Below, in pieces: positions 9,727 through 19,155 of a stretch of 64,000 nt of DNA. This DNA comes from Alteromonas indica (lineage in GTDB: Bacteria > Pseudomonadota > Gammaproteobacteria > Enterobacterales > Alteromonadaceae): NCBI GenBank assembly GCA_003056425.1, contig PYVY01000006.1, forward strand, positions 1 to 64,000, written 5' to 3'. Each line of letters opens with the position of its first letter. Positions within the stretch are counted from its first letter, which is position 1. Below the pieces are notes generated by a model. That model searched no databases, was not told where the DNA came from, and worked only from the letters and a program-made list of their open reading frames with translations. The position numbers and the translations under genes were made by a program.

Positions 9727-9831
9727 TTACTCTGGTGAGCGCGGTAATAGGCGGGCGTTACAATCACTCGCCATCTGCTCGATAGACAACCAATGCAATG
9801 TACAGCATGCAGCACAGGCAGAGTCCACCAT
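9727..9831 (-). CDS. Possible small cysteine-containing protein or gene relic
   Basis: The minus-strand frame is open from 9945 to a TAA at 9727-9729 (72 codons) with convincing composition (TPLAERIGLALGNGL, then MVDSACAACCTLHWLSIEQM). The only ATG is internal at 9831, giving 34 residues; TTG codons upstream could also start it. A TGA at 9946-9948 closes the frame. It may be the decayed C-terminal end of a larger gene. Family not recognised. Confidence 0.3.
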   Translation of the reverse strand: MVDSACAACCTLHWLSIEQMASDCNARLLPRSPE

Positions 9832-9911
9832 AGCGCCTTCTGGTTTTAAGCCCTGATTGGCTGGTAAACCATTGCCTAATGCTAAACCTATCCTTTCTGC
9901 CAACGGTGTAA

Positions 9912-9934
9912 CCCTGTTATTTGTTATAACAGGG
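9912..9934. repeat. Short perfect inverted repeat
   Basis: CCCTGTTAT and ATAACAGGG are separated by TTGTT. This 9-base stem has no T tract on either side. It lies in the gap between the SulA-like gene and the ABC exporter gene (9663-10179), which otherwise holds only the small frame at 9727-9945. Confidence 0.6.
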
Positions 9935-10179
9935 CAAGCCGTGTATCACGGGTTAGTTCTGGCCGTTAAGCCGACGTGTGCAGCGCAATAGCCGGGCAGG
10001 TTGCACTTGCCAATGATGTCTGTCGAATAGCAAAGTCAGCCTGTCTTGCTTTGGTAATGAAAGCCGCCCGCAGGCGGTTAGACTGCGTAGGGCATAATGT
10101 GAGTCTTGCTATTAGGCCATAGCGGTTGATCGTCTGATACGTTAGCATGCAGTCACTGTGTATCTATATTCGAGTAACC

Positions 10180-11961
10180 ATGCCGCGCCACCGTTTTTCT
10201 GCCCCCGTCGATACGCCTATACGCTGGCATACGCTTTCTCAGCTAACCCCATATCTGTTTGAATTCAAGGGCCGGGTAGGGTTGGCGATGGCATGTCTTA
10301 TTGCCGCTAAATTGGCCAGTATTGGCTTGCCATTTGTCCTTAAACATATCGTCGATACATTGGACACAGAGAATCTCACCGCGGTTGCACTAAGTGTGCC
10401 TTTAGCGCTGGTGGCAGCTTATGGGGCGCTACGGTTTCTAAATACAATTCTTAGTGAAGTGCGCGATACCTTGTTTGGCCGGGTGACTGAGCGCGCTATG
10501 CGTCGGCTTGGGTTAAAGGTGTTTACGCACTTACATAGCCTGGATGTGGATTATCATCTAAGCCGACAAACAGGAGGGTTATCTAGAGATATTGAGCGCG
10601 GCACCAGTGGCATCGGCTTTTTGTTGCGCTTTCTGGTGTTCAATATATTGCCTACCTGTTTGGAAATTATTATCGTAGTGGGTGTATTACTCAAGCAATA
10701 TGGGATGTCGTTTGCCCTGATTATTTTGGGTGCGGTGGTGTCTTATGTCATATTTTCAATCAAAGCCACTAATTGGCGTACGCGCTTTGTTCATGCACTG
10801 AATCAGGCCGACTCCACCTCCAATACCCGGGCAATCGATAGTTTGCTTAACTTTGAAACCGTAAAATACTTTAATAATGCAGACTTCGAGGCGCAACGCT
10901 ACGATACATCGCTGGCTAGCTGGGAGCTGGCGCGGCGGCAAAACCGCCTATCATTGTTTGCATTAAACGGCGGCCAGGCGCTGATTATCGCCATTGCCGC
11001 CACGGCGATGATGATTAACGCCACGCTTGGTGTTATGGCCGGTACCATGACGCTGGGCGATTTTGTGCTTATTAACGCCTTTACTATGCAGCTATTCATG
11101 CCCCTGAACTTTTTAGGCTTTGTATACCGCGAAATCCGTGGCGCAATGGCGAATATTCATAATTTATTTGAGGTATTAGAGCGTGCACCAAAGGTACAGG
11201 ACAGTCCGCAAGCCAAAAAACTGAGCGCGACGCAAGGCCGCATACGTTTTGAAGGGGTGAGTTTTCATTATCAGCCGGAACGGCCTATTTTACGTGATGT
11301 ATCTTTTACGGTTGAGCCTGGACAAAAAGTTGCTGTCGTAGGCGCCAGTGGGGCAGGCAAATCCACGCTGGTTAAGTTGCTGTTTCGTTTATATAATCCT
11401 ACGCAGGGCGAGGTTTTTATAGACGACCAGAAAATCACCGCGTGTACGCAAAACAGCGTACGTGAAGTGTTAGGTATAGTGCCGCAGGATACCGTTTTGT
11501 TTAACGATAGTCTGTTGGAAAATATCCGTTACGGCGATCCTCAGGCCGATGATGACAAGGTGCGGGCGGTCGTTAAACTGGCTGCACTGGATACCTTTAT
11601 TGCCAGCCTCCCCAACGGGATTCAAACACAGGTAGGCGAGCGGGGCTTGAAACTATCCGGCGGCGAAAAACAACGGGTGGCGATTGCCCGGGCATTATTA
11701 AAAAATCCCCAAATACTGGTTTTCGACGAAGCCACCTCTTCTCTTGATAGCCAAAGCGAACAGGCTATTTTACAGGCTTTGAAGCAAGCTGCTCGGGCCC
11801 ATACCAGCCTGGTCATTGCGCACAGGCTATCTACCATCACCGATGCGGATTGTATCCTGGTTTTAGATGGGGGCGTGCTGGTAGAGCAGGGCACGCATAC
11901 AGCACTGTTACAACGCAACGGGCATTATGCGCGCTTATGGCATGTACAACAAAATACCTAA
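10180..11961 (+). CDS. ATM1-type ABC exporter (fused membrane and ATPase domains)
   Basis: 593 residues: an N-terminal six-helix exporter domain (about 30-320) and a C-terminal nucleotide-binding domain with Walker A GASGAGKST, signature LSGGEKQR, Walker B ILVFDEATSS and the H-loop in VIAHRLST. The segment WHTLSQLTPYLFEFKGRV followed by AKLASIGLPFVLKHIVDTLD matches bacterial ATM1/HMT1-like half transporters, which in relatives export glutathione-linked metal or sulfur compounds. The frame is open from 10147, but family similarity begins at MPRHRF, so 10180 is preferred; neither start has a strong ribosome site. Substrate not shown by sequence. Confidence 0.88.
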   Translation: MPRHRFSAPVDTPIRWHTLSQLTPYLFEFKGRVGLAMACLIAAKLASIGLPFVLKHIVDTLDTENLTAVALSVPLALVAAYGALRFLNTILSEVRDTLFGRVTERAMRRLGLKVFTHLHSLDVDYHLSRQTGGLSRDIERGTSGIGFLLRFLVFNILPTCLEIIIVVGVLLKQYGMSFALIILGAVVSYVIFSIKATNWRTRFVHALNQADSTSNTRAIDSLLNFETVKYFNNADFEAQRYDTSLASWELARRQNRLSLFALNGGQALIIAIAATAMMINATLGVMAGTMTLGDFVLINAFTMQLFMPLNFLGFVYREIRGAMANIHNLFEVLERAPKVQDSPQAKKLSATQGRIRFEGVSFHYQPERPILRDVSFTVEPGQKVAVVGASGAGKSTLVKLLFRLYNPTQGEVFIDDQKITACTQNSVREVLGIVPQDTVLFNDSLLENIRYGDPQADDDKVRAVVKLAALDTFIASLPNGIQTQVGERGLKLSGGEKQRVAIARALLKNPQILVFDEATSSLDSQSEQAILQALKQAARAHTSLVIAHRLSTITDADCILVLDGGVLVEQGTHTALLQRNGHYARLWHVQQNT

Positions 11962-12286
11962 AAAATCAGATTCCTGACGAGGCGCCTGGCTTAGTCGCCT
12001 CGGGTTAAGCGAACAGGAGCCTATCGCGCAGCGTCTATAGCGCCTTCTTTTTAAGGCCACCCCGCCTTGCCGGAAAAGTGAGGGTGGTGCGTCCAGCTGC
12101 TAAAAACACGCTGAAAAACCCATTTGGCGCAGTGTGCGGCCTAGTGTCGCTTTATTGAAAAGATGTTTGAGGGAGGAATAAGTAGTCCGGTAAATAAACT
12201 CGGTATTGCCCAATGAATACAGTATACTGCTATGTAAACAAGAACGATTATCAATAGCATATAGGGCCGTACTCCGGTTTACTGCC
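11962..12286. other. Intergenic region with a hairpin and the regulator promoter
   Basis: CGAGGCG (11979-11985) and CGCCTCG (11995-12001) form a 7-base stem just after the exporter gene, without a T tract. Further on lie the small palindrome CAGTATACTG near 12220 and a Fur-box-like site (12239-12253) that precede the response regulator. Confidence 0.5.
12239..12253 (-). promoter_or_regulatory. Fur-box-like site upstream of the two-component operon
   Basis: On the minus strand it reads TGATAATCGTTCTTG, matching 10 of 14 defined positions of the 7-1-7 Fur consensus TGATAAT-n-ATTATCA. It lies 34 bases before the response-regulator start, where repression under iron-rich conditions would be expected. 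Found by eye; binding is inference. Confidence 0.55.
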
Positions 12287-12976
12287 ATGTCATTTGCACG
12301 TATTTTAATCATTGAAGACGATATTACCCTGAGCGGCCAGATCGCCAGGTTATTAGAGCAAAAGGGCTTTAGTACAACGCTTTGCCTGGATGGGCAGTCC
12401 GGCTTACTTACGGCATTAAACGAGCGTTTTGATCTGATTTTGCTAGATGTGTTATTACCTGCACTTAATGGGTTGGCCGTGTTGAATCAACTTCGAAAAG
12501 TTAAGTGTACACCGGTGATGATGATCACGGCCTGTGGCGCGGAGCAAGAGCGCATTGAGGGCTATCGAAAAGGCGCGGATGATTATTTACCAAAGCCGTT
12601 TAATTTTACGGAAATGATGCTTCGTATAGAAGCTATTTTACGGCGCAGCCAAGTGGGCTCATTAGCGCTGCTACAATCTACCCAACTCGACGTTCACGAT
12701 TTACGCCTTAATCGAATACAGCAAACGGTTTTCTTTGCCAATCAAGCCATTGAGTTGACCCCGATTCAATTCAAGCTGCTGTGGATACTGGTAGAAAACA
12801 AGCACGATATTATGACTAAGGCGTTTCTTTATCACAGCGTGCTTGACCGTTCGTTCAGCCGCTACGATAGAAGCCTGGACATGCATGTTAGCCGTGTCCG
12901 CAAAAAGCTGGTAGAGGCAGGGATGCCGCCAGAGTGGCTTTCCACCCTCCACGGCAAAGGGTATCGGTTTTTATGA
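12287..12976 (+). CDS. OmpR-family response regulator
   Basis: 229 residues. The N-terminal receiver domain has the acidic pair in IIEDD (residues 11-12), the phosphoacceptor D54 in LILLDVLLP and the conserved K103 in YLPKPFN. The C-terminal winged-helix DNA-binding domain ends in SRVRKKLVEAG and LHGKGYRFL. The ATG at 12287 is chosen because the domain begins at once (MSFARILIIEDD). The gene overlaps the sensor kinase by ATGA. With a Fur-like site before it and iron-uptake genes just beyond, it probably governs ferric or siderophore uptake, like PfeR or PirR; that role is inferred from context. Confidence 0.9.
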   Translation: MSFARILIIEDDITLSGQIARLLEQKGFSTTLCLDGQSGLLTALNERFDLILLDVLLPALNGLAVLNQLRKVKCTPVMMITACGAEQERIEGYRKGADDYLPKPFNFTEMMLRIEAILRRSQVGSLALLQSTQLDVHDLRLNRIQQTVFFANQAIELTPIQFKLLWILVENKHDIMTKAFLYHSVLDRSFSRYDRSLDMHVSRVRKKLVEAGMPPEWLSTLHGKGYRFL

Positions 12977-14382
12977 AGTATACCCTGTTGTGGCGTTTGT
13001 GTACGGTAATCGCTTTTGGCACTGTGCTGCTGTTTTGGGCTATAGACTGGTTAACTACGCATACCGAGTCAAGCATGAGTTTTATTGCCACTGAGCATCA
13101 GCAGCAACTGCTTGATTATGGCAAACAAGCCGATGAAATTATGCGCTCAGAAGGGGAAGCTGCGCTGGCTATATGGCTGAAAAACCTACAGCAAAAAGAG
13201 CAAACCTGGGCGGCCATTGTTAGCACCGATATTTCGCCGCTGGCCGACTCTACGCTTTACACGCCGTTTTTTGAACGGTTTCAGATTGGCCGAAGTGTAG
13301 AGTGGAAAATTCATCTGTATTTTCAGGAAAACCCCGTCATGGAGGTGCCATTTGCTGACGATAATACCCATTTTTTGATTCAACTACCCCAGCGAATGCG
13401 CCCGGGGGCATTACTGATTTATGCCAATGTACTACTGCAAATTGCGTTGCCGCTGATTTTATTGTGCCTACTTAGCGTTGTATTGTACCGCCATGTTATG
13501 ACCCCATTGCGTAAACTGGAAAATGTAACCAAAGCGTTTAGTGAGGGCCATCTGGATGTGCGCACCAATGCATCGTTGCAAAGCCGTCACGACGAACTAA
13601 CCCGCCTGGCCATCACCTTTGATAAGATGGCTGACAAAACCAGCCAGCTAATTTATACCCAACGGCAATTGTTAGGCGATCTGTCGCACGAATTACGTAC
13701 ACCTCTTACCAGAATAGATATGGCAATCGATTTTATGGAACAGCAAATTAATCCCCGCCAAGCGCTGGAACGGTTGCGTTATGAGGCCTCCACTATGCGT
13801 AATCTGGTGGAAGATACGCTAACGCTGGCTTGGTTAAATACCGAGTCGCCCCTGTTAACCAACGATGATTTCGATTTAGTGGAGTTACTTCAGGTGATTT
13901 GTGAAGACGCTCGGTTTGAGTACCCAGACAGAGTATTGACCACCGCGCTACCTGACGCGGCGCCGATAAGACATAGCAGTCAACTTGCTTTGGGCCAGGC
14001 AATTGAAAACATTGTTCGCAACGGTTTACGTCATACTCCTGTCAATACCGCAGTGGCCGTGTTACTCACCCGGGTTGTACAAGGTTATCAGTTAGTTATT
14101 AAAGACCACGGGCCGGGTGTACCGCCCGATATGCTTAACGATATTTTTAAACCCTTCTTTCGGGTAGACAAAGCAAGGGCCGCTGTGCAGGATTTAAAAG
14201 ACCATAACCAGGGCAGGGGGTTTGGGCTGGGGCTGGCCCTGGCCTACCGCCAAATTGAGGCGGTAGGCGGAACTATCACAGCGCAAAATTATACCGATGA
14301 TGGTAACCGGGCCAGCGGCCTTTGCATAACTGTTGCATTATATGACACTGGGGCGCCCGCCCAGCCCGCCCAGCCTGCTTAG
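12973..14382 (+). CDS. Sensor histidine kinase, partner of the upstream regulator
   Basis: 469 residues starting at the ATG that overlaps the regulator stop (ATGA), so translation is probably coupled. It has an N-terminal membrane segment (about 7-28), a periplasmic sensor region, a second membrane segment (about 150-172) and a HAMP domain. The HisKA box LLGDLSHELRTPLTR holds the phospho-His. The ATPase domain has the N box NGLRHTP, DHGPGVP (G1) and GRGFGLGLALAYR (G2). The C-terminus ends in a short Ala/Pro repeat (PAQPAQPA). The signal is unknown; iron or a siderophore is likely from the neighbours. Confidence 0.9.
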   Translation: MKYTLLWRLCTVIAFGTVLLFWAIDWLTTHTESSMSFIATEHQQQLLDYGKQADEIMRSEGEAALAIWLKNLQQKEQTWAAIVSTDISPLADSTLYTPFFERFQIGRSVEWKIHLYFQENPVMEVPFADDNTHFLIQLPQRMRPGALLIYANVLLQIALPLILLCLLSVVLYRHVMTPLRKLENVTKAFSEGHLDVRTNASLQSRHDELTRLAITFDKMADKTSQLIYTQRQLLGDLSHELRTPLTRIDMAIDFMEQQINPRQALERLRYEASTMRNLVEDTLTLAWLNTESPLLTNDDFDLVELLQVICEDARFEYPDRVLTTALPDAAPIRHSSQLALGQAIENIVRNGLRHTPVNTAVAVLLTRVVQGYQLVIKDHGPGVPPDMLNDIFKPFFRVDKARAAVQDLKDHNQGRGFGLGLALAYRQIEAVGGTITAQNYTDDGNRASGLCITVALYDTGAPAQPAQPA

Positions 14383-14411
14383 TACGGGGGCTTTGGCTTG
14401 CGCTATGGTCG

Positions 14412-15548
14412 TCAGCCCGGCTTATTCGATTTAGGCTTAGCAATTAAGCGCCGCCATGCCAATACAATCCCTGTGTAAACCAGGATACACGCCAATAGAG
14501 ATAACCCTCCTGCGAGGGTTTGGCCGATAAAACCAAAATATTCGCCGGTATGAAGAAAGCGGGCGGTTCCCCAGGCTTGACCGCCGGGGGACCAATCTTC
14601 TTTACGCAGCACTTTTGATACGGCTCCCGTTTGCGTATCAAAATACAACGAATAAGCTAGCTCCTGCCGATGCCCAATGCTCTGGTCGATATAAAAACGT
14701 GCTTCATCCTTATACGCGCCTATTTCAAGCCAGATTGAATACCAGTTGTTGTAGTGATACGCGCTGGCATGCTCCCGGGCTTTTGCATACAAGGATTCAT
14801 AAGGTATTGCTGGCGGAGTCAGGTGTTGCACTGTGGGGCGCAGTGGTGGCGGTGGCACGGCTTCGCCGAACGCCCCGTACAAGGCGCGGTTAGCCCAGTC
14901 AAAATGAAAAATAGTGGCCGTTAACGCAATAATAAGTAAGCCGGGCAACGCCCAGATACCAAATACCAGATGCCACTGATGCCGTCGTTGATGCAGGTTT
15001 GCGTGTTTTGATAATAATAAATGGTGTTTTACGGCTCGCTTGGAGAGTCGCTTAGGTAGCCACAAATATAGGCCACTGATAAGTAAAAAAACCAACACCA
15101 GATTGGCATAGGCCGTAATATTTTTACCGACAACACGGTAATCGCCGGTGAAAGACACATATCGATGGAAGTCGGTTACTGCGCGAAAAAATTCACTTAT
15201 CAAGCCTTCTCCTTCACGCAGGATGGCGCCGGTATAAGGATGGAGTAAATAACTAAATGGTCCGGCCCAGGCCGCAATAGCGGCGCCATCCCGGTTTACC
15301 CATCTGACATAAATATGGGGCTGGTCAGGATGCAGGGTTTGCATTATAGCGACAACGCTATCGGTATCGAGGCGCTGCGCCGTCCTGTGAACCGGTACGG
15401 TGTAGCGCATTTCGCTAAATTCAACAATCTGCCTTTCATAGGTAAGCAATACGCCACTAAGTGCCATGCAAAATATCACTGCTCCCGCGCTCACCCCGGT
15501 AAAAAGGTGAGCCCAAAAAAAACACCGTTTAATTGTTTTCGCCATCAT
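14412..15548 (-). CDS. PepSY-domain inner-membrane protein (PiuB-like)
   Basis: 378 residues with membrane helices near residues 13-35, about 140-165, about 195-215 and about 340-362. The pattern is that of PepSY-associated TM-helix proteins, with ALSGVLLTYERQIVEF at the first helix and HLVFGIWALPGLLIIALTAT in the middle. Relatives are iron-regulated and often encoded beside TonB-dependent siderophore receptors, where they are thought to reduce or help release ferric iron. It begins 20 bases after the receptor gene, so the two form an operon. There are two adjacent ATG codons (15548 and 15545). Its end converges with the sensor kinase. Confidence 0.85.
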   Translation of the reverse strand: MMAKTIKRCFFWAHLFTGVSAGAVIFCMALSGVLLTYERQIVEFSEMRYTVPVHRTAQRLDTDSVVAIMQTLHPDQPHIYVRWVNRDGAAIAAWAGPFSYLLHPYTGAILREGEGLISEFFRAVTDFHRYVSFTGDYRVVGKNITAYANLVLVFLLISGLYLWLPKRLSKRAVKHHLLLSKHANLHQRRHQWHLVFGIWALPGLLIIALTATIFHFDWANRALYGAFGEAVPPPPLRPTVQHLTPPAIPYESLYAKAREHASAYHYNNWYSIWLEIGAYKDEARFYIDQSIGHRQELAYSLYFDTQTGAVSKVLRKEDWSPGGQAWGTARFLHTGEYFGFIGQTLAGGLSLLACILVYTGIVLAWRRLIAKPKSNKPG

Positions 15549-15568
15549 TTATATTGGCCCCGGTACGC

Positions 15569-17608
15569 TTAAAACGTATAAGCTAGGGATAACCGGATGT
15601 CTCTGCCTGCTTCATTCGGCCCCACCACGGTGGCGAATACCTCGCTGTAATCACCGACACTGGAATGATCGATATAAAGTTCGTCAAATAAATTGGAAAC
15701 CGCCACATTAACCCGCAGAGACGGCGTGGCCTGCCATTCGCCAAACAAATCCACTGTGGTATATCCTGGTTTATTCAGTGTGTACAAGCTATCGGTCCAA
15801 CCCAGATCCACCGCCTGATGCAAGGTATCGATATCAATTGAATCAACCTTGCGTACGCTTACTCCCATATTAATGCTGGCATTGAGGGTGTAATCTACGC
15901 CCACTACCCATGTGTTACCGCGGCTGTTACCTAAGCCAATAAATTCGTAACCGTTAAGATCTATGGCCCCATAAGCAACGCTGTACAAGCCATCTTTGGG
16001 GGTCAGCTCACTGTCGGCACTGGAAAATCCACCGAAAAAGTCGAAACCTTGCCAGCGGTAGGCGATATCAAATTCCAAGCCATCGGTATCAACGGTGCCG
16101 ATGTTATTAAACACCGCGTTACCTGCAAAACCCTCAAAAATCACATCATCCAGTGCAGAGTGATAAACACTCAATCTGGCATTTAGGTTATTAGCGCTGT
16201 ATTCAACAGCGGCTTCCATATTCTGTACTGTTTCCGGCGCCAGGTCGTTAGCTACCACCGGCACATCTGCCCCGTCGTAAAGATAGCCATCAATAGTAAA
16301 GCCATCACCAATTTGTTTACCACGGGCGGCTTCGGCGTAGCCTGCGCTGATAGTCCAGGCTGGCGAAAGGTTATATGCTAAACCCACGTTTACACTGACC
16401 TTACTATCGTTTATAGATGACGGGCTATCGGTGACGGGGGTACCGTAATATTCTTCCAACAATATACGTTGTTGGAAGTCGTAATCGTCGTAGCGTATCC
16501 CGTAACTAAGCAATAACTCTGCGGTAAGGTCACTATAGCCCTGGGCATACAAACCTAATACGCTGCCTTCTTCGGCGTTTTCAGTGGCGCCCGCGGCGGC
16601 CCCACTGGTGACTTCATCGTATCGGTAGTCTGCACCATAAATAAACTTATGCCGGGCGGTTTCACTGGTATTGCGTACATCAAAGCCATAGGTGTCTATT
16701 TCTGCCAGCCAGGCAAAGCGGCCCCCATTAAATGAAGAACGGGTCTGATAGGCAGTAGCTTCGATATAGATCATTTCATTATGCGCAAACCGGTAGTTAG
16801 CGACCAAAGTATCGCGTTCTGCTTCGCTGGCGTAAAGTGCATCACCTTCTTGCACGGCCCAGTTGGGGCGCGCAGAGAACGCGCCGGTTTCGTCACGTTG
16901 TTCAACACTTAGCGACAGATAATGATTTTTCGCAATATCCCCACTAGCTTTAACAAATAACATGTCCTGATCAGCTGCCGTGCCGTATATTTCATCACCA
17001 TCGCCGTCTTCCATGTTGTTACGGTCAATGGTGCTGTAGTACCCCAGTACGCCCCAGGTTTCTCCTAATTTGGTGTAGATACTACCGCTGTACCGCGTAC
17101 CCTCATTTGAAAAGTAGCTTGCTTTAACCCGTCCCCCAAACTGTTCCTCCTGGTCGAGCAGATCATGGGCATCTTTAGTTTGAAAACGAATAGATCCGCC
17201 AATAGCGCCAGGCCCGCTAATCGCTTCACCAGCGCCAGCCTGTACATCTATTTGTCGCAGTAAATCCGGGTCTATGGTTACCCGGCCAATATGGTGAAAA
17301 AGGGTAGAGGTTTGCTGCGCCCCATCAACCGTCACATTCAGGTACGCGTCTTCCAAACCCCGAATATATATTTTCTGGGCCACGCCCACTGACCCGCCCA
17401 CACTGATGGAAGGGGAATAGCGAAATATATCGGCCAGATCATTCGCTTGATACTGTTCAATATCTTCCGCATTAATACTGAGATTGGTAGCGGCGCCTAC
17501 CACCGCTATCTTTTCCACTGCTGCAGTGGAAGAGGCAGGCTGAGTCTGAGCCATAGCGAAGGCGCTGGACACTGTGTATGCGGCGCCAATAAAGACTAAA
17601 TTTTTCAA
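15569..17608 (-). CDS. TonB-dependent outer-membrane receptor, probably for an iron complex
   Basis: 679 residues. A signal peptide (cut after about AFAMA) is followed by a TonB-box-like EKIAVVGAA and a plug domain (IYIRGLEDAYLNVTVDGAQQ, then GPGAIGGSIRF). The 22-strand barrel ends in RDIRLSLAYTF with the terminal Phe. The plug pattern GAGEAISGPGAIGG is seen in haem and catecholate siderophore receptors; the exact ligand cannot be read. A Fur-like site lies 34 bases upstream, and the PepSY gene follows in the same operon, opposite the two-component pair. Import of ferric siderophore or haem is inferred. Confidence 0.85.
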   Translation of the reverse strand: MKNLVFIGAAYTVSSAFAMAQTQPASSTAAVEKIAVVGAATNLSINAEDIEQYQANDLADIFRYSPSISVGGSVGVAQKIYIRGLEDAYLNVTVDGAQQTSTLFHHIGRVTIDPDLLRQIDVQAGAGEAISGPGAIGGSIRFQTKDAHDLLDQEEQFGGRVKASYFSNEGTRYSGSIYTKLGETWGVLGYYSTIDRNNMEDGDGDEIYGTAADQDMLFVKASGDIAKNHYLSLSVEQRDETGAFSARPNWAVQEGDALYASEAERDTLVANYRFAHNEMIYIEATAYQTRSSFNGGRFAWLAEIDTYGFDVRNTSETARHKFIYGADYRYDEVTSGAAAGATENAEEGSVLGLYAQGYSDLTAELLLSYGIRYDDYDFQQRILLEEYYGTPVTDSPSSINDSKVSVNVGLAYNLSPAWTISAGYAEAARGKQIGDGFTIDGYLYDGADVPVVANDLAPETVQNMEAAVEYSANNLNARLSVYHSALDDVIFEGFAGNAVFNNIGTVDTDGLEFDIAYRWQGFDFFGGFSSADSELTPKDGLYSVAYGAIDLNGYEFIGLGNSRGNTWVVGVDYTLNASINMGVSVRKVDSIDIDTLHQAVDLGWTDSLYTLNKPGYTTVDLFGEWQATPSLRVNVAVSNLFDELYIDHSSVGDYSEVFATVVGPNEAGRDIRLSLAYTF

Positions 17609-17641
17609 GTAAAAGCTCCCGTTGAATGTTTTGTTATTCTA

Positions 17642-17660
17642 AATAAGAAACATTCTCATT
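17642..17660 (-). promoter_or_regulatory. Fur-box-like site upstream of the TonB-dependent receptor
   Basis: On the minus strand it reads AATGAGAATGTTTCTTATT, close to classical Fur boxes, with 10 of 14 positions of the 7-1-7 core matching. It lies 34 bases before the receptor start, the expected place for iron-dependent repression. The rest of the gap 17609-17915 shows no gene. Confidence 0.7.
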
Positions 17661-17915
17661 AACTTTTGCAGGAATGAGTAGTACTTTTACATTTGTTACA
17701 ATTGGACAGCATAAAGGAATGATAAGTAAAGGTGGACGGTTGACGCAAAGCAATACCCGCCGCGCATGGGATTTACGGCAATGGTAATTGCATGCAGGGC
17801 CGGTGGTGACGAATACGCAGCCTGAGCGGGTGGGCCACATCATAACGGCCCCCCGGCGCTGTATTACTACGGCGATTTCAGGCTTTACGAGCGCAGTCAG
17901 CAGTGTGGGGTTCGC

Positions 17916-19148
17916 TCAGGTAACAGCGGCTTTAGTACGGTATTTGTTATGGGTGTAGAGCCTTTGCTGCATAATATTGTGCAATACGGCAATCGCCTTA
18001 GCGACATCCGCAAAACTAAGATAAAGCGGGGTAAATCCAAACCGCACAATATCTGGGGCGCGAAAATCAGGCACCACGTTATGATCTATCAATGCCTGGC
18101 ATATTGCATAAGCCGCAGGATGGGAAAAAGACAACTGGCTGCCTCTTAGCTCACTGTCGGTGGGAGAGCACAATACCAGGTCATCCAGGGCCGGGTGCTG
18201 GCGCTTAAGGTGTAAAAACAGCTCGGTAAGAGCGCTCGATTTTTGCCGAATCTGAGCCATGCTAACACTGTCAAATACATCAAGGGCAGCATCCAGTGCC
18301 GCCATAGCAATAATGGACGGGGTACCGGTAAGAAATTGCTTAATCCCTGGCGCTGCATCGTAGCGTGGAGAAAACTCGAACGGCTTGGCGTGACCCATCC
18401 AGCCATTGAGCGGTTGGCTTATCTTATTATGATGGCGCTTAGCAGCGTACAGAAACGCCGGTGCGCCGGGGCCGCCATTTAAATATTTGTAACCGCAGCC
18501 TACGGCAAAATCCACGTTACATTCATCTAGCGCTAAGGGCACAGCACCAGCGCTGTGCGCCAAATCCCAGATAACAATAATGCCTTTTTGATGGGCCAGG
18601 CGGGTCAGCCGCTGCATATCGTGAATACGGCCGGTACGAAAGTTGATATGCGTTAACATCAGTACGGCGACATCGTCGGTCAACGCATTTTCTATGTCTT
18701 CACTTGCAACACTGATAAGCTGGCAGCGGGTTTCACCTAATAGAGTCTGTACGCCCTGCACCATATATAAATCAGTGGGAAAATTATCTTGCTCCGACAC
18801 CACTTTTGCGCGTCCGGACTGCATAGTTAACGCGGTTATCAGCAGTTTATACAGGTTGACGGAAATAGAGTCACAGACCACGACTTGGTCTGGCCCCGCG
18901 CCCAGTAGCGGGGCAATTTTTTCGCCGGTTTGTAGCGGCAAATCTATCCAGTTATGCTTGTTCCACGAGCTGATTAAATCGTTACCCCATTGCTGATTAA
19001 CCACCTGTTGAATACGCTCGACGCTGGCTTTGGGCAACGCCCCCAACGAATTACCATCCAGATATATAACCTCTTCAGGTAAGTTAAACAGTGCACGTTT
19101 AGGGGCCAGAACGTCCTGCTTATCAAGTTGCGCAATGTTATATGACAT
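17916..19148 (-). CDS. kynU: Kynureninase
   Basis: A PLP enzyme that cleaves kynurenine (and 3-hydroxykynurenine) to anthranilate and alanine in tryptophan breakdown. 410 residues, the usual length. Visible signs are YLDGNSLGALP near the N-terminus, the phosphate-binding CDSISVNLYKLL, the PLP-pyridine Asp in WDLAHSAGAVPL and the Schiff-base Lys in GCGYKYLNGGPGAPAF (about residue 225). It starts seven bases after the hydrolase gene on the same strand, so the two form an operon, consistent with a kynurenine-pathway role. No tryptophan dioxygenase gene lies in the window. Confidence 0.95.
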   Translation of the reverse strand: MSYNIAQLDKQDVLAPKRALFNLPEEVIYLDGNSLGALPKASVERIQQVVNQQWGNDLISSWNKHNWIDLPLQTGEKIAPLLGAGPDQVVVCDSISVNLYKLLITALTMQSGRAKVVSEQDNFPTDLYMVQGVQTLLGETRCQLISVASEDIENALTDDVAVLMLTHINFRTGRIHDMQRLTRLAHQKGIIVIWDLAHSAGAVPLALDECNVDFAVGCGYKYLNGGPGAPAFLYAAKRHHNKISQPLNGWMGHAKPFEFSPRYDAAPGIKQFLTGTPSIIAMAALDAALDVFDSVSMAQIRQKSSALTELFLHLKRQHPALDDLVLCSPTDSELRGSQLSFSHPAAYAICQALIDHNVVPDFRAPDIVRFGFTPLYLSFADVAKAIAVLHNIMQQRLYTHNKYRTKAAVT

Positions 19149-19155
19149 TATAAAT

